Assembly: GCA_031180665.1 (NCBI GenBank)
Contig: JAPSLP010000023.1
Location: 20,529 to 84,528, forward strand
Reading direction: 5' to 3'
From: Cupriavidus sp.
GTDB lineage: Bacteria; Pseudomonadota; Gammaproteobacteria; Burkholderiales; Burkholderiaceae
DNA length: 64,000 nt
The position numbers and the translations under genes are program-made. This document shows positions 47,896 to 58,978 of this stretch, in pieces; within the stretch, counting starts at the first letter, position 1; the number at the start of each line of letters is the position of its first letter. The notes beneath the pieces are model-generated. The model was given only the letters and a program-made list of their open reading frames with translations. It made no database searches and was not told where the DNA came from.

Positions 47896-48675
47896 CTACC
47901 CCCGCCGCTGCCGTACCGCCTCGAACAGGCACACCGCGGTAGCGGCGGCGACGTTCAGCGACTCGAGCCCGCCCGGTTGCGGAATGCCGACGGTGCGCTC
48001 CACCAGCGCCATCCACTCCGGGGCGACCCCCGCCCCTTCGTTGCCGACCACCCAGCCGACCGGACCGCGCAGGTCCGTATCGAACAACGCCGCGTCGGCG
48101 TGCGACGAGGTCGCCAGCAGCGGGACGGCGAGGCGCGGCGCCAGCATCTCGATGGTGCAGTGCTCGACGATATTCAGGTGGAAGTTGGCGCCCATCGCCG
48201 CGCGCAGCGTCTTGGTCGACCACGCGAAGGCGCAGCCGGTACCGAGGAACGCATGCCGGATGCCGGCCGCCGCGGCGCTGCGCAGGATGGAACCGACGTT
48301 GCCGGCGTCCTGCACACCGTCGAGCACGATGCAGTCGGTGTCGATGCGCGCCGGCAGGTGCCCGGCCGGAGTATCGATCACCAGCATCAGGTCGATGCCG
48401 TTGACCACGCCGGTGATCTGCGCGAACAGCGCGTCGGCCAGCACCACGACTCGCTGCGCGTCGATGCGGCCCAGCAGCGCGGCGACTTCGGGATGATCGA
48501 GATGGCGCTCCGACACCACGCAGCTGACTGGCTGGCCGAGCGCGGCCAGATAGGCGTCGGCCAGATGCACCCCGTCGAGCACCGACTGGCCGGCCTTGCG
48601 CCGCTGATGGGTCGAGCCGGTCAGGGCCTTCAGATGCTTGAACAGCGCGTTGTCGCGCGAGCTGACGTGCTTCAC
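47896..48675 (-). CDS. SpoU/TrmH-family RNA methyltransferase
   Basis: 259 residues. The start is GTG at 48675 (MKHVSSRDNALFKHL); no ATG precedes it within the free interval and no strong ribosome site is visible. The N-terminal substrate-binding domain (about 1-95) is followed by the SPOUT knot with all three motifs: GVQDAGNVGSILRSAAAAGI, VVGNEGAGV and IPQPGGLESLNVAAATAV. It 2'-O-methylates tRNA or 23S rRNA with AdoMet; the target is not certain, so no symbol is given. It is the last gene of the lpx-rnhB unit. Confidence 0.88.
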   Translation of the reverse strand: MKHVSSRDNALFKHLKALTGSTHQRRKAGQSVLDGVHLADAYLAALGQPVSCVVSERHLDHPEVAALLGRIDAQRVVVLADALFAQITGVVNGIDLMLVIDTPAGHLPARIDTDCIVLDGVQDAGNVGSILRSAAAAGIRHAFLGTGCAFAWSTKTLRAAMGANFHLNIVEHCTIEMLAPRLAVPLLATSSHADAALFDTDLRGPVGWVVGNEGAGVAPEWMALVERTVGIPQPGGLESLNVAAATAVCLFEAVRQRRG

Positions 48676-48683
48676 GTTAATCC

Positions 48684-48703
48684 ACGTTGTTCTACGTTGT
48701 TCT
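48684..48703. repeat. 10-base tandem repeat ACGTTGTTCT x2
   Basis: Exact copies at 48684-48693 and 48694-48703 in the short rnhB/methyltransferase gap, directly upstream of the GTG start. Confidence 0.55.
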
Positions 48704-48722
48704 GGGTGATGACGGAACGGGC

Positions 48723-49625
48723 TCAGGACAGCGCCGGTCCGGGGCTGACGGCCGCGCCGATCGCGTCCTCGATCGCCTCGATCGCCTCGATCGCCTCGAG
48801 TGCGTCGAAGGCGTCGATGGTCTCGGCCAGTTCGTCCGGCGAAGGCCGCAGGCCGGGGGCCGCCCCGTCCAGCTCGCCGATCGGCAGCATGGCGTCGGCG
48901 CCCAGCGGCCCGCGCACCAGGGCCTCGCGCACGGGGGCGAAGGAGCGGCGGTGATGCGGCGTGGCGCCGAAGCGCGCCAGCGCCAGCAGATGCTGCGGCG
49001 TACCGTAGCCAACGTGGCTGTCGAAGCCGTACTCCGGATATTGCGCGTGCAGCGCGACCAGCTCGCGATCGCGCGCGACCTTGGCGAGAATCGACGCGGC
49101 CGAGATCGCCTGCACCGTGGCATCGCCCTTGATGACCGCCTCGACCGGATACGGCACGTGCGGGCAGCGATTGCCGTCGACCTGCACCAGATCGGGCGCG
49201 ATGCCGCAGGCGGCCAGGCCGTGGACCGCGCGCTGCATCGCCAGCATGGTCGCGTGCAGGATGTTCAGCGTGTCGATCTCCTCGACGGTGGCGAAGGCGA
49301 TGTGCCACGCCATCGCGCGCGAGCGGATCTCGTCGAACAGCGCCTCGCGCCGCGCCGCGGTCAGGATCTTGGAGTCGGCCAGGCCGTCGATCGGCCGCGC
49401 CGGGTCGAGCACCACCGCGGCCGCGAACACCGGGCCGGCCAGCGGCCCGCGTCCAGCCTCGTCGACGCCGCACAGCCGCTGTGCCATCGCGGCGGCGGGC
49501 GACAGCGACAGGCCCAGCTGCGCCTCGGCGGCGGCCGCTCTGGCGGCCCTGGCCGTCGCGCCGGTCTTGCCGCCCTTCGCGACACCGGCGCCGGTGCCGG
49601 GCTTGCGCGCAGGCAGCCGGGCCAT
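48723..49625 (-). CDS. rnhB: Ribonuclease HII with N- and C-terminal extensions
   Basis: 300 residues from ATG 49625, overlapping the lpxB stop by one base (TGATG). The catalytic core is about residues 49-250: D55 and E56 in [32 protein letters not shown] and the Asp in [11 protein letters not shown]. RNase HII is normally about 200-220 residues. Here an Ala/Lys-rich N-tail (1-48) and an acidic C-tail with [13 protein letters not shown] repeats are added. It removes ribonucleotides from DNA-RNA hybrids. Confidence 0.93.
   Translation of the reverse strand: MARLPARKPGTGAGVAKGGKTGATARAARAAAAEAQLGLSLSPAAAMAQRLCGVDEAGRGPLAGPVFAAAVVLDPARPIDGLADSKILTAARREALFDEIRSRAMAWHIAFATVEEIDTLNILHATMLAMQRAVHGLAACGIAPDLVQVDGNRCPHVPYPVEAVIKGDATVQAISAASILAKVARDRELVALHAQYPEYGFDSHVGYGTPQHLLALARFGATPHHRRSFAPVREALVRGPLGADAMLPIGELDGAAPGLRPSPDELAETIDAFDALEAIEAIEAIEDAIGAAVSPGPALS
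48771..48797. repeat. Three 9-base tandem repeats in the rnhB 3' end
   Basis: GATCGCCTC at 48771, 48780 and 48789 (plus strand), in frame, coding the repeated Glu-Ala-Ile tail of RNase HII. Confidence 0.65.
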
Positions 49626-50851
49626 CAGCCGGCCCTCCGGCTGCGCAGCAGATCGACCACCACGTCGGCGGCGATATCGGCGGTATTGCGGCGCAGCGTC
49701 TGGTGCATCTGCGTAAAGTGCTCGTACAGGAAGGCGGTGTTGTCCTGATCGTTCAGCTGCAGCAGCGTCTCGCGCGCCAGCGCCTCCGGCGTCGCGTCGT
49801 CCTGCAGCAGCTCGGGAACGACGAAGCGTCCCGACAGGATATTCGGCAGGCCGACATAGGGCAAATAGCCCTGCCGCTTCATGATCTGCGCGGTCAGCCA
49901 GGGCACCTTGTACGAGATCACCATCGGCTTTTTGTACAGCGCCGCTTCGAGCGTCGCGGTGCCGCTGGCGAGCAGCACCACATCGGCGGCCTCCATCGCC
50001 AGATGCGACTGGCCGTCGACGATGGTGACCTCGAGCTCGGGATGGGCGCTGGCATGCGATTCGATCACCGCCCGCAGCGAGGCATTGGCGGCCGGCACGA
50101 CGAACGCCAGCGCGCTGTCCATCTGCCGCATCTGCGCCATTGCCGCGAAGAAGGTCGCGCCCAGATGCCGCACTTCGGACTGCCGGCTTCCCGGCAGCAC
50201 CGCCACCACGCGGCGCCCGGCCGGCAGGCCAAGCCTCGCCCGCGCGCCCTCGACGTCGGGCACCATCGGGATCACGTCGGCCAGCGGATGACCGACATAG
50301 GTCGCGTCGATGCCAGCCTTGGCGTAGATTTCGGGCTCGAACGGGAACAGGCACAGGATGTGGTCCACGGCCTTCGCGATGGTGCGGATCCGGCCGCCCC
50401 GCCAGGCCCAGATCGACGGGCTGACGAAGTGCACCACCGGAATGCCGGCGCGGCGCAGCGGCACTTCCAGGCCGAAGTTGAAGTCCGGCGCGTCGACGCC
50501 GATGAAACACAGCGGCGGATCGGCCAGCAGGCGATCGCGGATCGCGCGCCGCGTGGCGAGAATCTCGCGCAGCGAGCCCAGTACCTCGACATAGCCGTTG
50601 ACCGACAGCGTCTCCATCGGCCAATGCGAGACGAAGCCCTGCGACATCATGCGCGATCCGCCGATGCCCGAGTAGGACACCGCGTCACCGAGCCGGGCGC
50701 GCAGTCCCGACAACAGCAGCGAGGCGAGCAGATCGCCCGAGGCCTCGCCGGCCACCATCGCGATCTCGCCACGCAAGTCGGATAGCGCCGACGGCGCGGC
50801 GGCGGCCTGGGGTTCGAGTACCGGAATCGGCTGCATCTTCGCGTCGGCCAT
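49625..50851 (-). CDS. lpxB: Lipid-A-disaccharide synthase
   Basis: 408 residues from ATG 50851. [17 protein letters not shown] at 35-51, then [14 protein letters not shown] and [12 protein letters not shown] of the GT-B glycosyltransferase fold. [21 protein letters not shown] is near the nucleotide-sugar site. It joins UDP-2,3-diacylglucosamine and lipid X to form the lipid A disaccharide at the inner membrane. It starts 14 bases after lpxA within the conserved lpxD-fabZ-lpxA-lpxB cluster. Confidence 0.97.
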   Translation of the reverse strand: MADAKMQPIPVLEPQAAAAPSALSDLRGEIAMVAGEASGDLLASLLLSGLRARLGDAVSYSGIGGSRMMSQGFVSHWPMETLSVNGYVEVLGSLREILATRRAIRDRLLADPPLCFIGVDAPDFNFGLEVPLRRAGIPVVHFVSPSIWAWRGGRIRTIAKAVDHILCLFPFEPEIYAKAGIDATYVGHPLADVIPMVPDVEGARARLGLPAGRRVVAVLPGSRQSEVRHLGATFFAAMAQMRQMDSALAFVVPAANASLRAVIESHASAHPELEVTIVDGQSHLAMEAADVVLLASGTATLEAALYKKPMVISYKVPWLTAQIMKRQGYLPYVGLPNILSGRFVVPELLQDDATPEALARETLLQLNDQDNTAFLYEHFTQMHQTLRRNTADIAADVVVDLLRSRRAG

Positions 50852-50865
50852 GGCGACGCCGGGCT

Positions 50866-51669
50866 TCAGCGCACGATGCCGCGCTTGGTCGCGGCGATGA
50901 ATTCGAGGAAGGCGCGCAGCGGCACGGCGGTGCCCGCATCGGCCTGGGCCAGCATCTGGCCGATCTCGGCCTGGGCCTGGTCGAAGCCCAGGTCCGACTT
51001 GTACAGCAGCTTGTAGGCCTGGCGCAGCGCGGCGATCTGGCCGGCGTCGAAACCGCGGCGGCGCAGCCCTTCGACGTTGATGCCGTGCGGCGTGGCCTTG
51101 TTGCCGTTCTTGTCGCTGGCCGCGATCACGAACGGCGGCACGTCCTGCACCAGCGCCGAGGCGCCGCCGAGCATCGCGTGGTCGCCGATGCGCACGAACT
51201 GGTGCACCCCGCTCATGCCACCGAGGATTGCCCAGTCGCCGACCTGCACGTGGCCGGCGATCTGCGCATTGCTCGAGAACACCGTGTGGTTGCCGACCCG
51301 GCAGTCGTGCGCGATGTGCACGTACGCCATGATCCAGTTGTCGTTGCCGATGCTGGTCAGGCCCTCGTCCTGCACCGTGCCGGTATGGATCGTGGTGAAT
51401 TCGCGGATGCGGTTGCGGTCGCCGATCACCAGCCGGGTCGGCTCGTCGCGATACTTCATGTCCTGCGGCGCGCCGCCGACCGAGGCGTACGGCCCGATGC
51501 GGTTGTCCGCGCCGACGGTGGTGTGGCCTTCGATCGTGGTGTGCGAACCGATCACGGTACCGCTGCCGATCTGCACGTGGGGACCGACGATGGAAAACGG
51601 TCCGACGCTGACGTCGGCCGCCAGTTCGGCCTTCGGGTCGACCAGGGCGGTGGGATGGATTTGCGTCAT
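50866..51669 (-). CDS. lpxA: UDP-N-acetylglucosamine acyltransferase
   Basis: 267 residues from ATG 51669. Left-handed beta-helix hexapeptide repeats run from [13 protein letters not shown] through the middle. The catalytic His segment is [15 protein letters not shown], and the helical C-domain starts at [11 protein letters not shown]. It performs the first step of lipid A synthesis, 3-O-acylation of UDP-GlcNAc from acyl-ACP. It sits 84 bases after fabZ in the same unit. Confidence 0.97.
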   Translation of the reverse strand: MTQIHPTALVDPKAELAADVSVGPFSIVGPHVQIGSGTVIGSHTTIEGHTTVGADNRIGPYASVGGAPQDMKYRDEPTRLVIGDRNRIREFTTIHTGTVQDEGLTSIGNDNWIMAYVHIAHDCRVGNHTVFSSNAQIAGHVQVGDWAILGGMSGVHQFVRIGDHAMLGGASALVQDVPPFVIAASDKNGNKATPHGINVEGLRRRGFDAGQIAALRQAYKLLYKSDLGFDQAQAEIGQMLAQADAGTAVPLRAFLEFIAATKRGIVR

Positions 51670-51753
51670 GCGTGAAAGTCCTATCGATCTTATGGTGGGC
51701 GGCGCGCCCGCCGTGGCGGGCGCCGCGTCAAGACGGCGCCTGGCGCCGCGTCG

Positions 51754-52206
51754 TCAGGCGTCGGCCTGCTTGACGGTGCACATCAGTTCGGCCTCGCAGG
51801 CGAGCTTGTCGTCGACGGTGGCGTGGGCCTTGAATTTCCAGATGCCGCGGATGTAGCGTTCGACCGAGACATGCATGTGCAGCTGATCGCCAGGATAGAC
51901 CACCTGCTTGAAGCGGGCGCCGTCGATGCCGACGAAGTAGTACAGCGAGCCTTCCTTGCGCTCCATGTCGGCGCCAAAGGTCAGCAGGCCGGCCGACTGC
52001 GCCAGCGCCTCGAGGATCATCACCCCCGGCATCACCGGCGCGCCAGGGAAATGGCCCTGGAAGTACGGCTCGTTGATGGTGACGTTCTTCAGCGTCTTGA
52101 TGCGCTTCTGCGGTTCGAATTCGAGCACGCGATCCACCAGCAGGATCGGATAACGATGCGGCAACAGCTTCAGGATCTGGCGGATGTCGATGTCGGTGGC
52201 AGTCAT
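51754..52206 (-). CDS. fabZ: 3-hydroxyacyl-[ACP] dehydratase
   Basis: 150 residues from ATG 52206, overlapping the lpxD stop by 4 bases. The hot-dog fold signatures [19 protein letters not shown] and [22 protein letters not shown] contain the catalytic His and Glu. It dehydrates 3-hydroxyacyl-ACP in fatty acid elongation and competes with LpxA/LpxD for hydroxymyristoyl-ACP, which explains the conserved linkage. Confidence 0.97.
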   Translation of the reverse strand: MTATDIDIRQILKLLPHRYPILLVDRVLEFEPQKRIKTLKNVTINEPYFQGHFPGAPVMPGVMILEALAQSAGLLTFGADMERKEGSLYYFVGIDGARFKQVVYPGDQLHMHVSVERYIRGIWKFKAHATVDDKLACEAELMCTVKQADA

Positions 52207-53309
52207 GATGATTTCTCTTCCGTATTCTTTGTCGTGGCGTCCGGGCCCTGCCCGCGCAGGCGTTTCTCCAGCTGCACCACGCGTTCGCGCAGCTTGGACA
52301 GCCCCCGCACGATGGCGGCATTGCGCTCCCAGTCGCCATGCGGCAGGAAGGGGAACACGCTGGTGAAGTGCTGGCCCGGCTTGGCAATCGATTTGGTGAT
52401 CGAGGTCCCGCCCGATACCGTGGTGCGATCGGCGATCTGCAGGTGGCCGGCGAAATTGGCCGAACCGCCGATCATGCAGAAGCGGCCGATCCGGGTGCTG
52501 CCGGCCACCGCGGCGCAGCCTGCGATCACGGTGTGCGCGCCGACGCGCACGTTATGCGCGATCTGGACCTGGTTGTCGATCTTGCAGCCTTCCTCGATCA
52601 CGGTGTCGCCCATCGCGCCACGGTCGATCGCGGTGTTGGCGCCGATCTCGACATCATCGCCGAGCACCGCGCGGCCGGTCTGCGGAATCTTGACGTACTC
52701 GACGCCGTCCGGGCGGATGTCCGGCGCAAAACCGAAACCGTCCGCACCGATCACCGCACCGCTGTGGACGATGCAGCGTTGCCCGACCACGCAGCCGTGA
52801 TAGATCGATACATTGGCGTACAGCAGCGTATCGTCGCCGATCTGCGCGCCCGCGCCGATATAGGTGTTGGCCAGCACGCGCACGCGCTCGCCGAGCCGGG
52901 CGCCGGCTTCGATCACGACATTGGGGCCGATATAGCAGGACGCGGGCACCACCGCGCCGTCGGCGACGCTGGCGCGCGGGTCGATGCCGGTGCGCGGGTC
53001 GTGGTTGGCGGCGCGGTCGAATTGCTGCGCGATGCGGGCGAAGCAGACGTAGGGATTGCGTGCGACCAGCCAGTTGCGGCCATCGGCGTGGCCCTGTTCG
53101 CGAATGCGGTCGAGGTCGGCCGGCGAGACGATCACCGCGGCCGCCGACGAGGTCAGCGCCTGCGGCAGGTACAGCGGATTGGACAGGAAGGACAGCTGCC
53201 CTTCCCCTGCCTGATCGAGCGGCGCGAGGCCGCGCACGGCCAGCGTGGGATCACCCACAACTTGCGCGCCGGTGTCCGTGGCGAGCTGACCCAGTGTGGG
53301 TGTCTTCAT
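52203..53309 (-). CDS. lpxD: UDP-3-O-(3-hydroxyacyl)glucosamine N-acyltransferase
   Basis: 368 residues from ATG 53309, with AGGAAG upstream. The N-terminal uridine-binding domain (about 1-100) is followed by hexapeptide repeats ([23 protein letters not shown] and on). The catalytic His lies in [18 protein letters not shown]-terminal helix ([15 protein letters not shown]) follows. It is the third lipid A step. It sits between skp and fabZ, the common proteobacterial order. Confidence 0.97.
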   Translation of the reverse strand: MKTPTLGQLATDTGAQVVGDPTLAVRGLAPLDQAGEGQLSFLSNPLYLPQALTSSAAAVIVSPADLDRIREQGHADGRNWLVARNPYVCFARIAQQFDRAANHDPRTGIDPRASVADGAVVPASCYIGPNVVIEAGARLGERVRVLANTYIGAGAQIGDDTLLYANVSIYHGCVVGQRCIVHSGAVIGADGFGFAPDIRPDGVEYVKIPQTGRAVLGDDVEIGANTAIDRGAMGDTVIEEGCKIDNQVQIAHNVRVGAHTVIAGCAAVAGSTRIGRFCMIGGSANFAGHLQIADRTTVSGGTSITKSIAKPGQHFTSVFPFLPHGDWERNAAIVRGLSKLRERVVQLEKRLRGQGPDATTKNTEEKSS

Positions 53310-53343
53310 CGCGGTACTTCCTGAAACGACGAACGCGGACGGC

Positions 53344-53871
53344 TTACTTGCCGCCGGCGTTCAGGGCCTTCATCACATCGTCGGTGATGTCGATGCGCGG
53401 ATTGACGTAGACGGCTTCCTGCACGATCAGATCGTACTTGCGCTGTTCCGCCAGTTGCCGGATCACGCGGTTGGCGCGCTCGAGCACCTGCGCCAGTTCC
53501 TCGTTGCGGCGCTGGTTCAGGTCCTCGCGGAATTCGCGCTGCTTGCGCTGGAATTCGCGGTCCAGATCGGCCAGCTCGCGCTGGCGGCGCTGGCGGTCCG
53601 CGTCCGCCAGCACGGCGGTGTCCTTGTCGAGCCGGTCGGCCATGCCCTTGATCTTCTGGGCCATGTCCTGCAGTTCGCGGTCGCGCTTGGAGAACTCCTG
53701 CTCCAGCTTGACCTGAGCCTGCTTGGCAGGCTGCGAGTCGCGCAGGATGCGTTCGGAGTTGACGGCGGCAATGCGTGTTTCCTGCGCGCTGGCGGGCGCG
53801 GCCACCGCCAGTGCGGTCGCCGCAGCGGCGGCGACGGCGAAGGACTGGATGATGCGGGTTGTATTTTTCAT
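53344..53871 (-). CDS. skp: Periplasmic OMP chaperone Skp/OmpH
   Basis: 175 residues from ATG 53871. A signal peptide (about 1-29, cleavage ASA-QET) is followed by RIAAVNSERILRDS. Long charged helices (residues about 50-140, heptad-like QRRQRELADLDREFQRKQRE) form the tentacles of the trimer, and a short closing strand follows. It holds unfolded outer-membrane proteins for BamA, encoded 13 bases upstream in the same unit. Confidence 0.93.
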   Translation of the reverse strand: MKNTTRIIQSFAVAAAAATALAVAAPASAQETRIAAVNSERILRDSQPAKQAQVKLEQEFSKRDRELQDMAQKIKGMADRLDKDTAVLADADRQRRQRELADLDREFQRKQREFREDLNQRRNEELAQVLERANRVIRQLAEQRKYDLIVQEAVYVNPRIDITDDVMKALNAGGK

Positions 53872-53884
53872 GAATCGACCTCTG

Positions 53885-56185
53885 TCAGAACGCGGTACCG
53901 ATCTGGAACTGGAAGCGCTGGGTGCGGTCGCCCTCTTCGCGCTTGAGCGGGAAGCCCACGCTGACCTTCAGCGGACCGATCGGCGACAGCCACGACAGGC
54001 CGAGACCGGTCGAATACCGCAGGTCGCTGAAGCGCGGCGCCTCGCCTTCCTGGTACACGTTACCGAAATCAAAGAACGTAAAGAGCCGCAGCGTGCGGTC
54101 CACGCCGGAGCCTGGCAGCGGGAAGATGAATTCGACGTTGCCGATCACCTTCGAGGCGCCACCGATCGGGTTGCCATTCTGGTCCTTCGGACCCAGCGTG
54201 CTGGTCTGGTAGCCACGCACCGAACCGATACCGCCGGCGTAGAAGTACTTGAAGACCGGGAAGTCCTTGCCGGCATAGCCGTGACCGTAGGCGATCTCGC
54301 CGTTGAATGCCAGCGTGAAGGCCTTCGACAGCGGGTAGTAGTACTGCTGCTGCAGCGTGGCGCGGTAGTACTGCGTGTCGCCGATGCCGGGCAGGCCGAC
54401 TTCGAGGTTGGCCTGCGTGTACGGACCCTTGGTCGGGATCAGCGCGCTGTCGCGGCGATCGCGGGCCCAGCCGATCGTGAACGGGAAGTTGTTGGTGACG
54501 TCGCCGTTCTCGCGCACCCAGCGCTGGTACTGGATCGGCGTGTTGTTCGACACCGTCAGCTCGGTCCGCTCGTAGCCGATGCCGAAGAACACCGTGTCGT
54601 TCTCGGAGAACGGCACGCCGAACTTGAAGCCGCCGCCGGTCGACACGATCCGGTAGTCCTGGTCGCCGATGTAGTACAGCGGGCGCGAGGTCCGGTAATA
54701 GATGTCGGTGGAGCGGCTGATGCCGTCGACGGTGAAATACGGGTCGTACTGCGTCAAGGCAATCGTGCGGAACGACTTCGCGGTGTTGACGTCCAGGCCC
54801 AGGCTGGTACCCGAACCGAACACGTTGTCCTGGCGCAGGCCGGCCTGCAGCACGAGCTTGTCGGTCGACGAGAAGCCCATGCCCAGGCTGATCTGGCCGG
54901 TCGGCTTCTCGGTGACGTTGACGTTCACATCGACCTGGTCGGGCGCGCCCGGCACGTCCTCGGTGGTGATGTTGGTGTCGGTGAAGTAGCCGGTGCGGTT
55001 GATGCGGGCCTGCGATTGCGTCAGCTTCTCGCTGTCGAACCACGAGCTTTCCATCTGGCGCATCTCGCGGCGCACCACCTCGTCGCGGGTCTTGCTGTTG
55101 CCGACCACGTTGACGCGGCGCACGTAGACGCGGCGGCCCGGATCGACCATCAGCGTCAGCGCGACCTCGCGCTTCTCGCGGTCGATCTGCGGCTGCGGAT
55201 TGATGGTGGTGAACGCATAGCCGTAGGTGCCCATCAGGTCGGTGATGGCCTTGGTGCTCTGCGTCAGCTTTTCCGACGAGAAGATGTCGCCCTTCTTCAG
55301 GGTCAGCAGCTTCTCCATTTCTTCCTGCTTGCCGAGCAGTTCGCCGGCCAGGCGGATGTCGGACACCTTGTACTGGTCGCCTTCCTTGATGTTCAGCGTC
55401 AGGTAGATGTCCTTCTTGTCCGGCGTGATCGACACCTGGGTCGATTCGATCGCGAACTCGAGATAGCCGCGGTTCAGGTAGAACGAGCGCAGCGCCTCGA
55501 GGTCGGCCGTCAGCTTCTGCTTCGAGTACAGGTCGTTCTTGGTGTACCAGGACAGCCAGTTCGGCGTCGACAGCTGCATCTCGTCGCGCAGCGTGCCTTC
55601 CTTGAAGGCCTTGTTGCCGACGATATTGATCTGCCGGATCTTGGCGATCGGGCCTTCGTCGACGTTGAACACGACCGACACGCGATTGCGGTCGACCGGC
55701 GTGATCGTCGTCTGCACCTCGGCCGCGTAGTAGCCGCGCGCGACGTACTGGCGCTTCAGTTCCTGCTCGGCCTTGTCGATCAGCGCGCGGTCGTAGTAGC
55801 GCGCCTCGGCCACGCCGACGGCCCGCAGCGAACGGCGCAGCGTGTCCTTGTCGAATTCCTTGATGCCGACGAACTCGAGCTGCGAGATGGCCGGGCGTTC
55901 CTCGACGTGGACCACCAGCACGCCGTCCTCGGCGCGGATCTGCACGTCCTTGAAGAAGCCGGTGTTGTAGAGCGCGCGGATCGCGTCGGCGCCCTTGTCG
56001 TCGGTGAAGGTCTCGCCTACCTTGACTGGCAGATAGCCGAAGACCGTGCCGGGTTCTACCCGTTGCAGACCTTCAACCCGAATATCCCTGACCACAAACG
56101 GATCCGCGGCCCAGCCCGCCGGTGCCCAGGCCGCGATGATGGCACTCGCCAGCATGCTAAGCGAGATGCGCTTATGTCTGATCAA
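53885..56185 (-). CDS. bamA: Outer-membrane protein assembly factor BamA
   Basis: 766 residues if started at TTG 56185, which has AAGAGGGGAT just upstream and gives a proper signal peptide ([11 protein letters not shown]...AGWA-ADP). The ATG at 56209 is in frame but has no ribosome site and would put acidic residues first. Five POTRA domains ([20 protein letters not shown] begins the first) cover about residues 28-430. The 16-strand barrel follows, with [14 protein letters not shown] (VRGF-type lid-lock motif) and the C-terminal FQFQIGTAF. It is the core of the Bam complex that inserts beta-barrel proteins. Confidence 0.95.
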   Translation of the reverse strand: MIRHKRISLSMLASAIIAAWAPAGWAADPFVVRDIRVEGLQRVEPGTVFGYLPVKVGETFTDDKGADAIRALYNTGFFKDVQIRAEDGVLVVHVEERPAISQLEFVGIKEFDKDTLRRSLRAVGVAEARYYDRALIDKAEQELKRQYVARGYYAAEVQTTITPVDRNRVSVVFNVDEGPIAKIRQINIVGNKAFKEGTLRDEMQLSTPNWLSWYTKNDLYSKQKLTADLEALRSFYLNRGYLEFAIESTQVSITPDKKDIYLTLNIKEGDQYKVSDIRLAGELLGKQEEMEKLLTLKKGDIFSSEKLTQSTKAITDLMGTYGYAFTTINPQPQIDREKREVALTLMVDPGRRVYVRRVNVVGNSKTRDEVVRREMRQMESSWFDSEKLTQSQARINRTGYFTDTNITTEDVPGAPDQVDVNVNVTEKPTGQISLGMGFSSTDKLVLQAGLRQDNVFGSGTSLGLDVNTAKSFRTIALTQYDPYFTVDGISRSTDIYYRTSRPLYYIGDQDYRIVSTGGGFKFGVPFSENDTVFFGIGYERTELTVSNNTPIQYQRWVRENGDVTNNFPFTIGWARDRRDSALIPTKGPYTQANLEVGLPGIGDTQYYRATLQQQYYYPLSKAFTLAFNGEIAYGHGYAGKDFPVFKYFYAGGIGSVRGYQTSTLGPKDQNGNPIGGASKVIGNVEFIFPLPGSGVDRTLRLFTFFDFGNVYQEGEAPRFSDLRYSTGLGLSWLSPIGPLKVSVGFPLKREEGDRTQRFQFQIGTAF

Positions 56186-56315
56186 TCTTGATCCCCTCTT
56201 TGATTCCATGCAGGATTGGGCTCTGATGCTTCGCCGGGCGGCCTCGCGACGAGGTCCGCAACGGGTCGCCGTGGCCGGTGCCGCGGCACGCCGCTACGTC
56301 GTTGCGCACCGGATT

Positions 56316-57731
56316 CTAGCTGCGCGCGAGAAACAGGCGGCTGACGTCGTTGAACAAGGCGAGCGAAGTCAGGAGCAAGATGCAGGCAATGCCGACCTTC
56401 TGCAGCACAGCCTGCCAGTGGTCTGGAACGGGCCTGCCAGTCAAAAATTCAACGCAATAATACAGCAAATGCCCCCCGTCCAATACCGGAATGGGTAACA
56501 AATTCAATACGCCAAGGCTGACGCTGACCAGCGCCAGGAAGCCCACGAACGGTTGCCAGCCGAGGTTCGCGGCCTTGCCCGCGTAGTCGGCGACGGTCAG
56601 CGGACCGCTGAGGTTCTGCAGCGACGCCTGGCCGATCAGCATGCGCCCGAGCAGCTTCAGCGACAGCACGCTGGTGTCCCACACCTGCTGTGCGGCACGC
56701 GCAAGCGCCGGCAGCGGGGCATCGCGCACGGTCTCCATCTGCACCGCCTGCGCCAGCGCCGCGCCGAGCTTGCCAGCGGTGGCCGCCTTGGCCCCGCCTC
56801 CACCAGCCCCTTCACCCGCCGCTTCACTGTCGGCCGGTACCGTGTCGACTTTCACCGGCACCTGCAGCGTGCTGCCTTCGCGTTCGATCGACAGCGTCGC
56901 CTGCGCGCCCGGATTCGCGCGCACCGCGCGGATCAGCTGATCGGCCTGGCGGATCGGCTCGCCCTGCCAGGCCAGCACGCGGTCGCCGGCGCGCAGGCCC
57001 GCGCGTTCGGCCGCGGAATCGGGCAGCACCTCCCGGATCGTCACCGGCCCGCCCTTGAGCGCGAGCCCCAGCGTGGCCAGCGGATCGCGCTGCGGATCGC
57101 CGCCGGTGCTGGGCAGCCGCGCGATCGGCAGATCGCGCTCGGCGCCGTCGGCACCGCGCACGCGCAGCACCGCGCCGGCGCCGTCGAATCCCTGCGCCAT
57201 CACGGCCATGCGCAGATCGTTCCACGAGCGCACCGTCTCGGTCTCGTCGTTGGCGGTCAGCGCGAGCACGCGGTCGCCGTCGCGCACGCCGGCCTGGGCC
57301 GCGGCGGTACCGGCCACGGGCGCGGCCAGCACTGGCGCGGGCTCCTGCATGCCGCCGGCAAACAGCGTGAAATAGAGCATGATCGCCAGCAGGAAATTGG
57401 CGACCGGCCCGGCCGCGACGATGGCGATGCGCTTGCCGACCGGCTGCCGGTTGAAAGCGCGCGGCAGGTCGGCCGGGTCGTAGGGAGGATCGCGCTCGGG
57501 ATCGCGTTCGCGCTCGTCGAGCATCTTGACGTAGCCGCCCAGCGGAATCGCCGCCAGCGTCCATTCGGTGCGGTCGCGATGGCGCGATACCCAGCGCAGC
57601 AGCGGACGGCCGAAGCCGATCGAGAAGCGCAGCACCTTGACGCCGCAGGCACGCGCGGCCAGGTAGTGCCCCATCTCGTGCACGTAGATCAGGATGCCGA
57701 GCGCAACGATAAAGGCGAGGATGGTCTGCAT
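56316..57731 (-). CDS. rseP: Site-2 intramembrane zinc metalloprotease
   Basis: 471 residues from ATG 57731. HEMGH (H18, E19, H22) in TM1 and NLLPIPVLDGGHLLYYCVE near the C-terminus supply the zinc ligands. Two periplasmic PDZ domains lie between (about 125-320), with a Gly/Ala-rich insertion (GEGAGGGGAKAATAG) before the third helix. It cleaves anti-sigma factors such as RseA and also signal-peptide remnants. It lies between dxr and bamA in the conserved order. Confidence 0.95.
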   Translation of the reverse strand: MQTILAFIVALGILIYVHEMGHYLAARACGVKVLRFSIGFGRPLLRWVSRHRDRTEWTLAAIPLGGYVKMLDERERDPERDPPYDPADLPRAFNRQPVGKRIAIVAAGPVANFLLAIMLYFTLFAGGMQEPAPVLAAPVAGTAAAQAGVRDGDRVLALTANDETETVRSWNDLRMAVMAQGFDGAGAVLRVRGADGAERDLPIARLPSTGGDPQRDPLATLGLALKGGPVTIREVLPDSAAERAGLRAGDRVLAWQGEPIRQADQLIRAVRANPGAQATLSIEREGSTLQVPVKVDTVPADSEAAGEGAGGGGAKAATAGKLGAALAQAVQMETVRDAPLPALARAAQQVWDTSVLSLKLLGRMLIGQASLQNLSGPLTVADYAGKAANLGWQPFVGFLALVSVSLGVLNLLPIPVLDGGHLLYYCVEFLTGRPVPDHWQAVLQKVGIACILLLTSLALFNDVSRLFLARS

Positions 57732-57744
57732 GGCGGCGATCCGG

Positions 57745-58959
57745 TCAGCCGGGCGTGGCCGCGCCGGCGTTGGCGCCGACGCTTGCCTGGCCGCCGGCCT
57801 GCACCAGCGTCCGGGCCAGCGCGCGAGCCTGGTGATCGGCCAGCAGCACCGCGTCGAGCGAATCGGCCGCATGGCGCGGGCCCTGCTCGAGCACGCGGGC
57901 CACCACGCCGGCGATATCGGTGAAGCGGATCGCGCCCTGCAGGAAGCTGTCGACCGCGATCTCGTTGGCCGCGTTCAGCACCGTGGGCGCCACGCCGCCG
58001 GCGCGCAGCGCGTCGAAGGCGAGCGCCAGGCACGGGAAGCGCTGCAGGTCCGGCGTCTCGAAGGCCAGCGTGCCGGCCGCGACGAGGTCCAGCGGCGAGA
58101 CGCCGGCGTCGATGCGCTCGGGATAGGCCAGGCCATAGGCGATCGGCGTGCGCATGTCCGGGTTGCCCAGCTGCGCCAGCACCGAGCCGTCGGCGTACGC
58201 GACCATCGAATGGACGATGCTCTGCGGGTGGATCAGCACCTCGATGCGCTCGGCCGGCGCGCCGAACAGCCAATGGGCCTCGATCACCTCGAGGCCCTTG
58301 TTCATCATGGTGGCCGAATCGACCGAGATCTTGCGGCCCATCACCCAGTTCGGATGGGCGCAGGCCTCGTCGGGGGAAATGTCGTGCAGCGAGGCCGGAT
58401 CGCGGGTGCGGAACGGCCCGCCGGAGGCGGTCAGCACCACGCGGGCGACGCCGGCCCGATAGCGCGGATCGTCGAACGGCAGGCACTGGAAGATCGCGTT
58501 GTGCTCGCTGTCGATCGGCAGCAGCGTGGCGCCGTGCTCGCGCACCGCGTCCATGAAGATGGCGCCGGACATCACCAGCGCCTCCTTGTTGGCCAGCAGC
58601 ACGCGCTTGCCGGTCTGCGCCGCCGCCAGCGTCGGCCGCAGCCCCGCCGCGCCGACGATGGCCGCCATCACCGTGTCGGCCTCGCGATCGGCGGCGACCT
58701 CGGCCAGCGCTGCGTCCCCGTGCAGCACCTCGGTGCCCACCCCGGCCACGCGCAACCGCTCGCGCAGCTCGGCCGCCGCGCTCTCGGTGCCGACCACCGC
58801 GCGCGCCGGGCGGAACTCGGCGCAGCGCTCGGCCAGCTTGTCGATCTGGCGGTGCGCGGTCAGCGCATGCACGGCGTAGCGCTCGGGATGGCGCCGGATC
58901 ACGTCCAGCGTGCTGTCGCCGATCGAGCCGGTGGCGCCAAGGACGGTAATGCGACGCAT
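57745..58959 (-). CDS. dxr: 1-deoxy-D-xylulose-5-phosphate reductoisomerase
   Basis: 404 residues from ATG 58959. NADPH motif [14 protein letters not shown] (8-21). [14 protein letters not shown] and [15 protein letters not shown] carry the metal/substrate residues. [10 protein letters not shown] and [20 protein letters not shown] follow. It converts DXP to MEP, the committed step of non-mevalonate isoprenoid synthesis. It is 13 bases from rseP and 19 from cdsA. Confidence 0.97.
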   Translation of the reverse strand: MRRITVLGATGSIGDSTLDVIRRHPERYAVHALTAHRQIDKLAERCAEFRPARAVVGTESAAAELRERLRVAGVGTEVLHGDAALAEVAADREADTVMAAIVGAAGLRPTLAAAQTGKRVLLANKEALVMSGAIFMDAVREHGATLLPIDSEHNAIFQCLPFDDPRYRAGVARVVLTASGGPFRTRDPASLHDISPDEACAHPNWVMGRKISVDSATMMNKGLEVIEAHWLFGAPAERIEVLIHPQSIVHSMVAYADGSVLAQLGNPDMRTPIAYGLAYPERIDAGVSPLDLVAAGTLAFETPDLQRFPCLALAFDALRAGGVAPTVLNAANEIAVDSFLQGAIRFTDIAGVVARVLEQGPRHAADSLDAVLLADHQARALARTLVQAGGQASVGANAGAATPG

Positions 58960-58978
58960 GAAAGAGGCCTGGGGAAAA

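Noticed and set aside
51694..51725. GC-rich hairpin between lpxA and fabZ as a terminator
   Set aside because: The stem is irregular, there is no T-run, and the genes belong to one conserved operon.
56316..57872. Longer rseP start upstream of 57731
   Set aside because: The extension overlaps dxr and would bury the first membrane helix with its HExxH motif after an Arg-rich non-conserved stretch.
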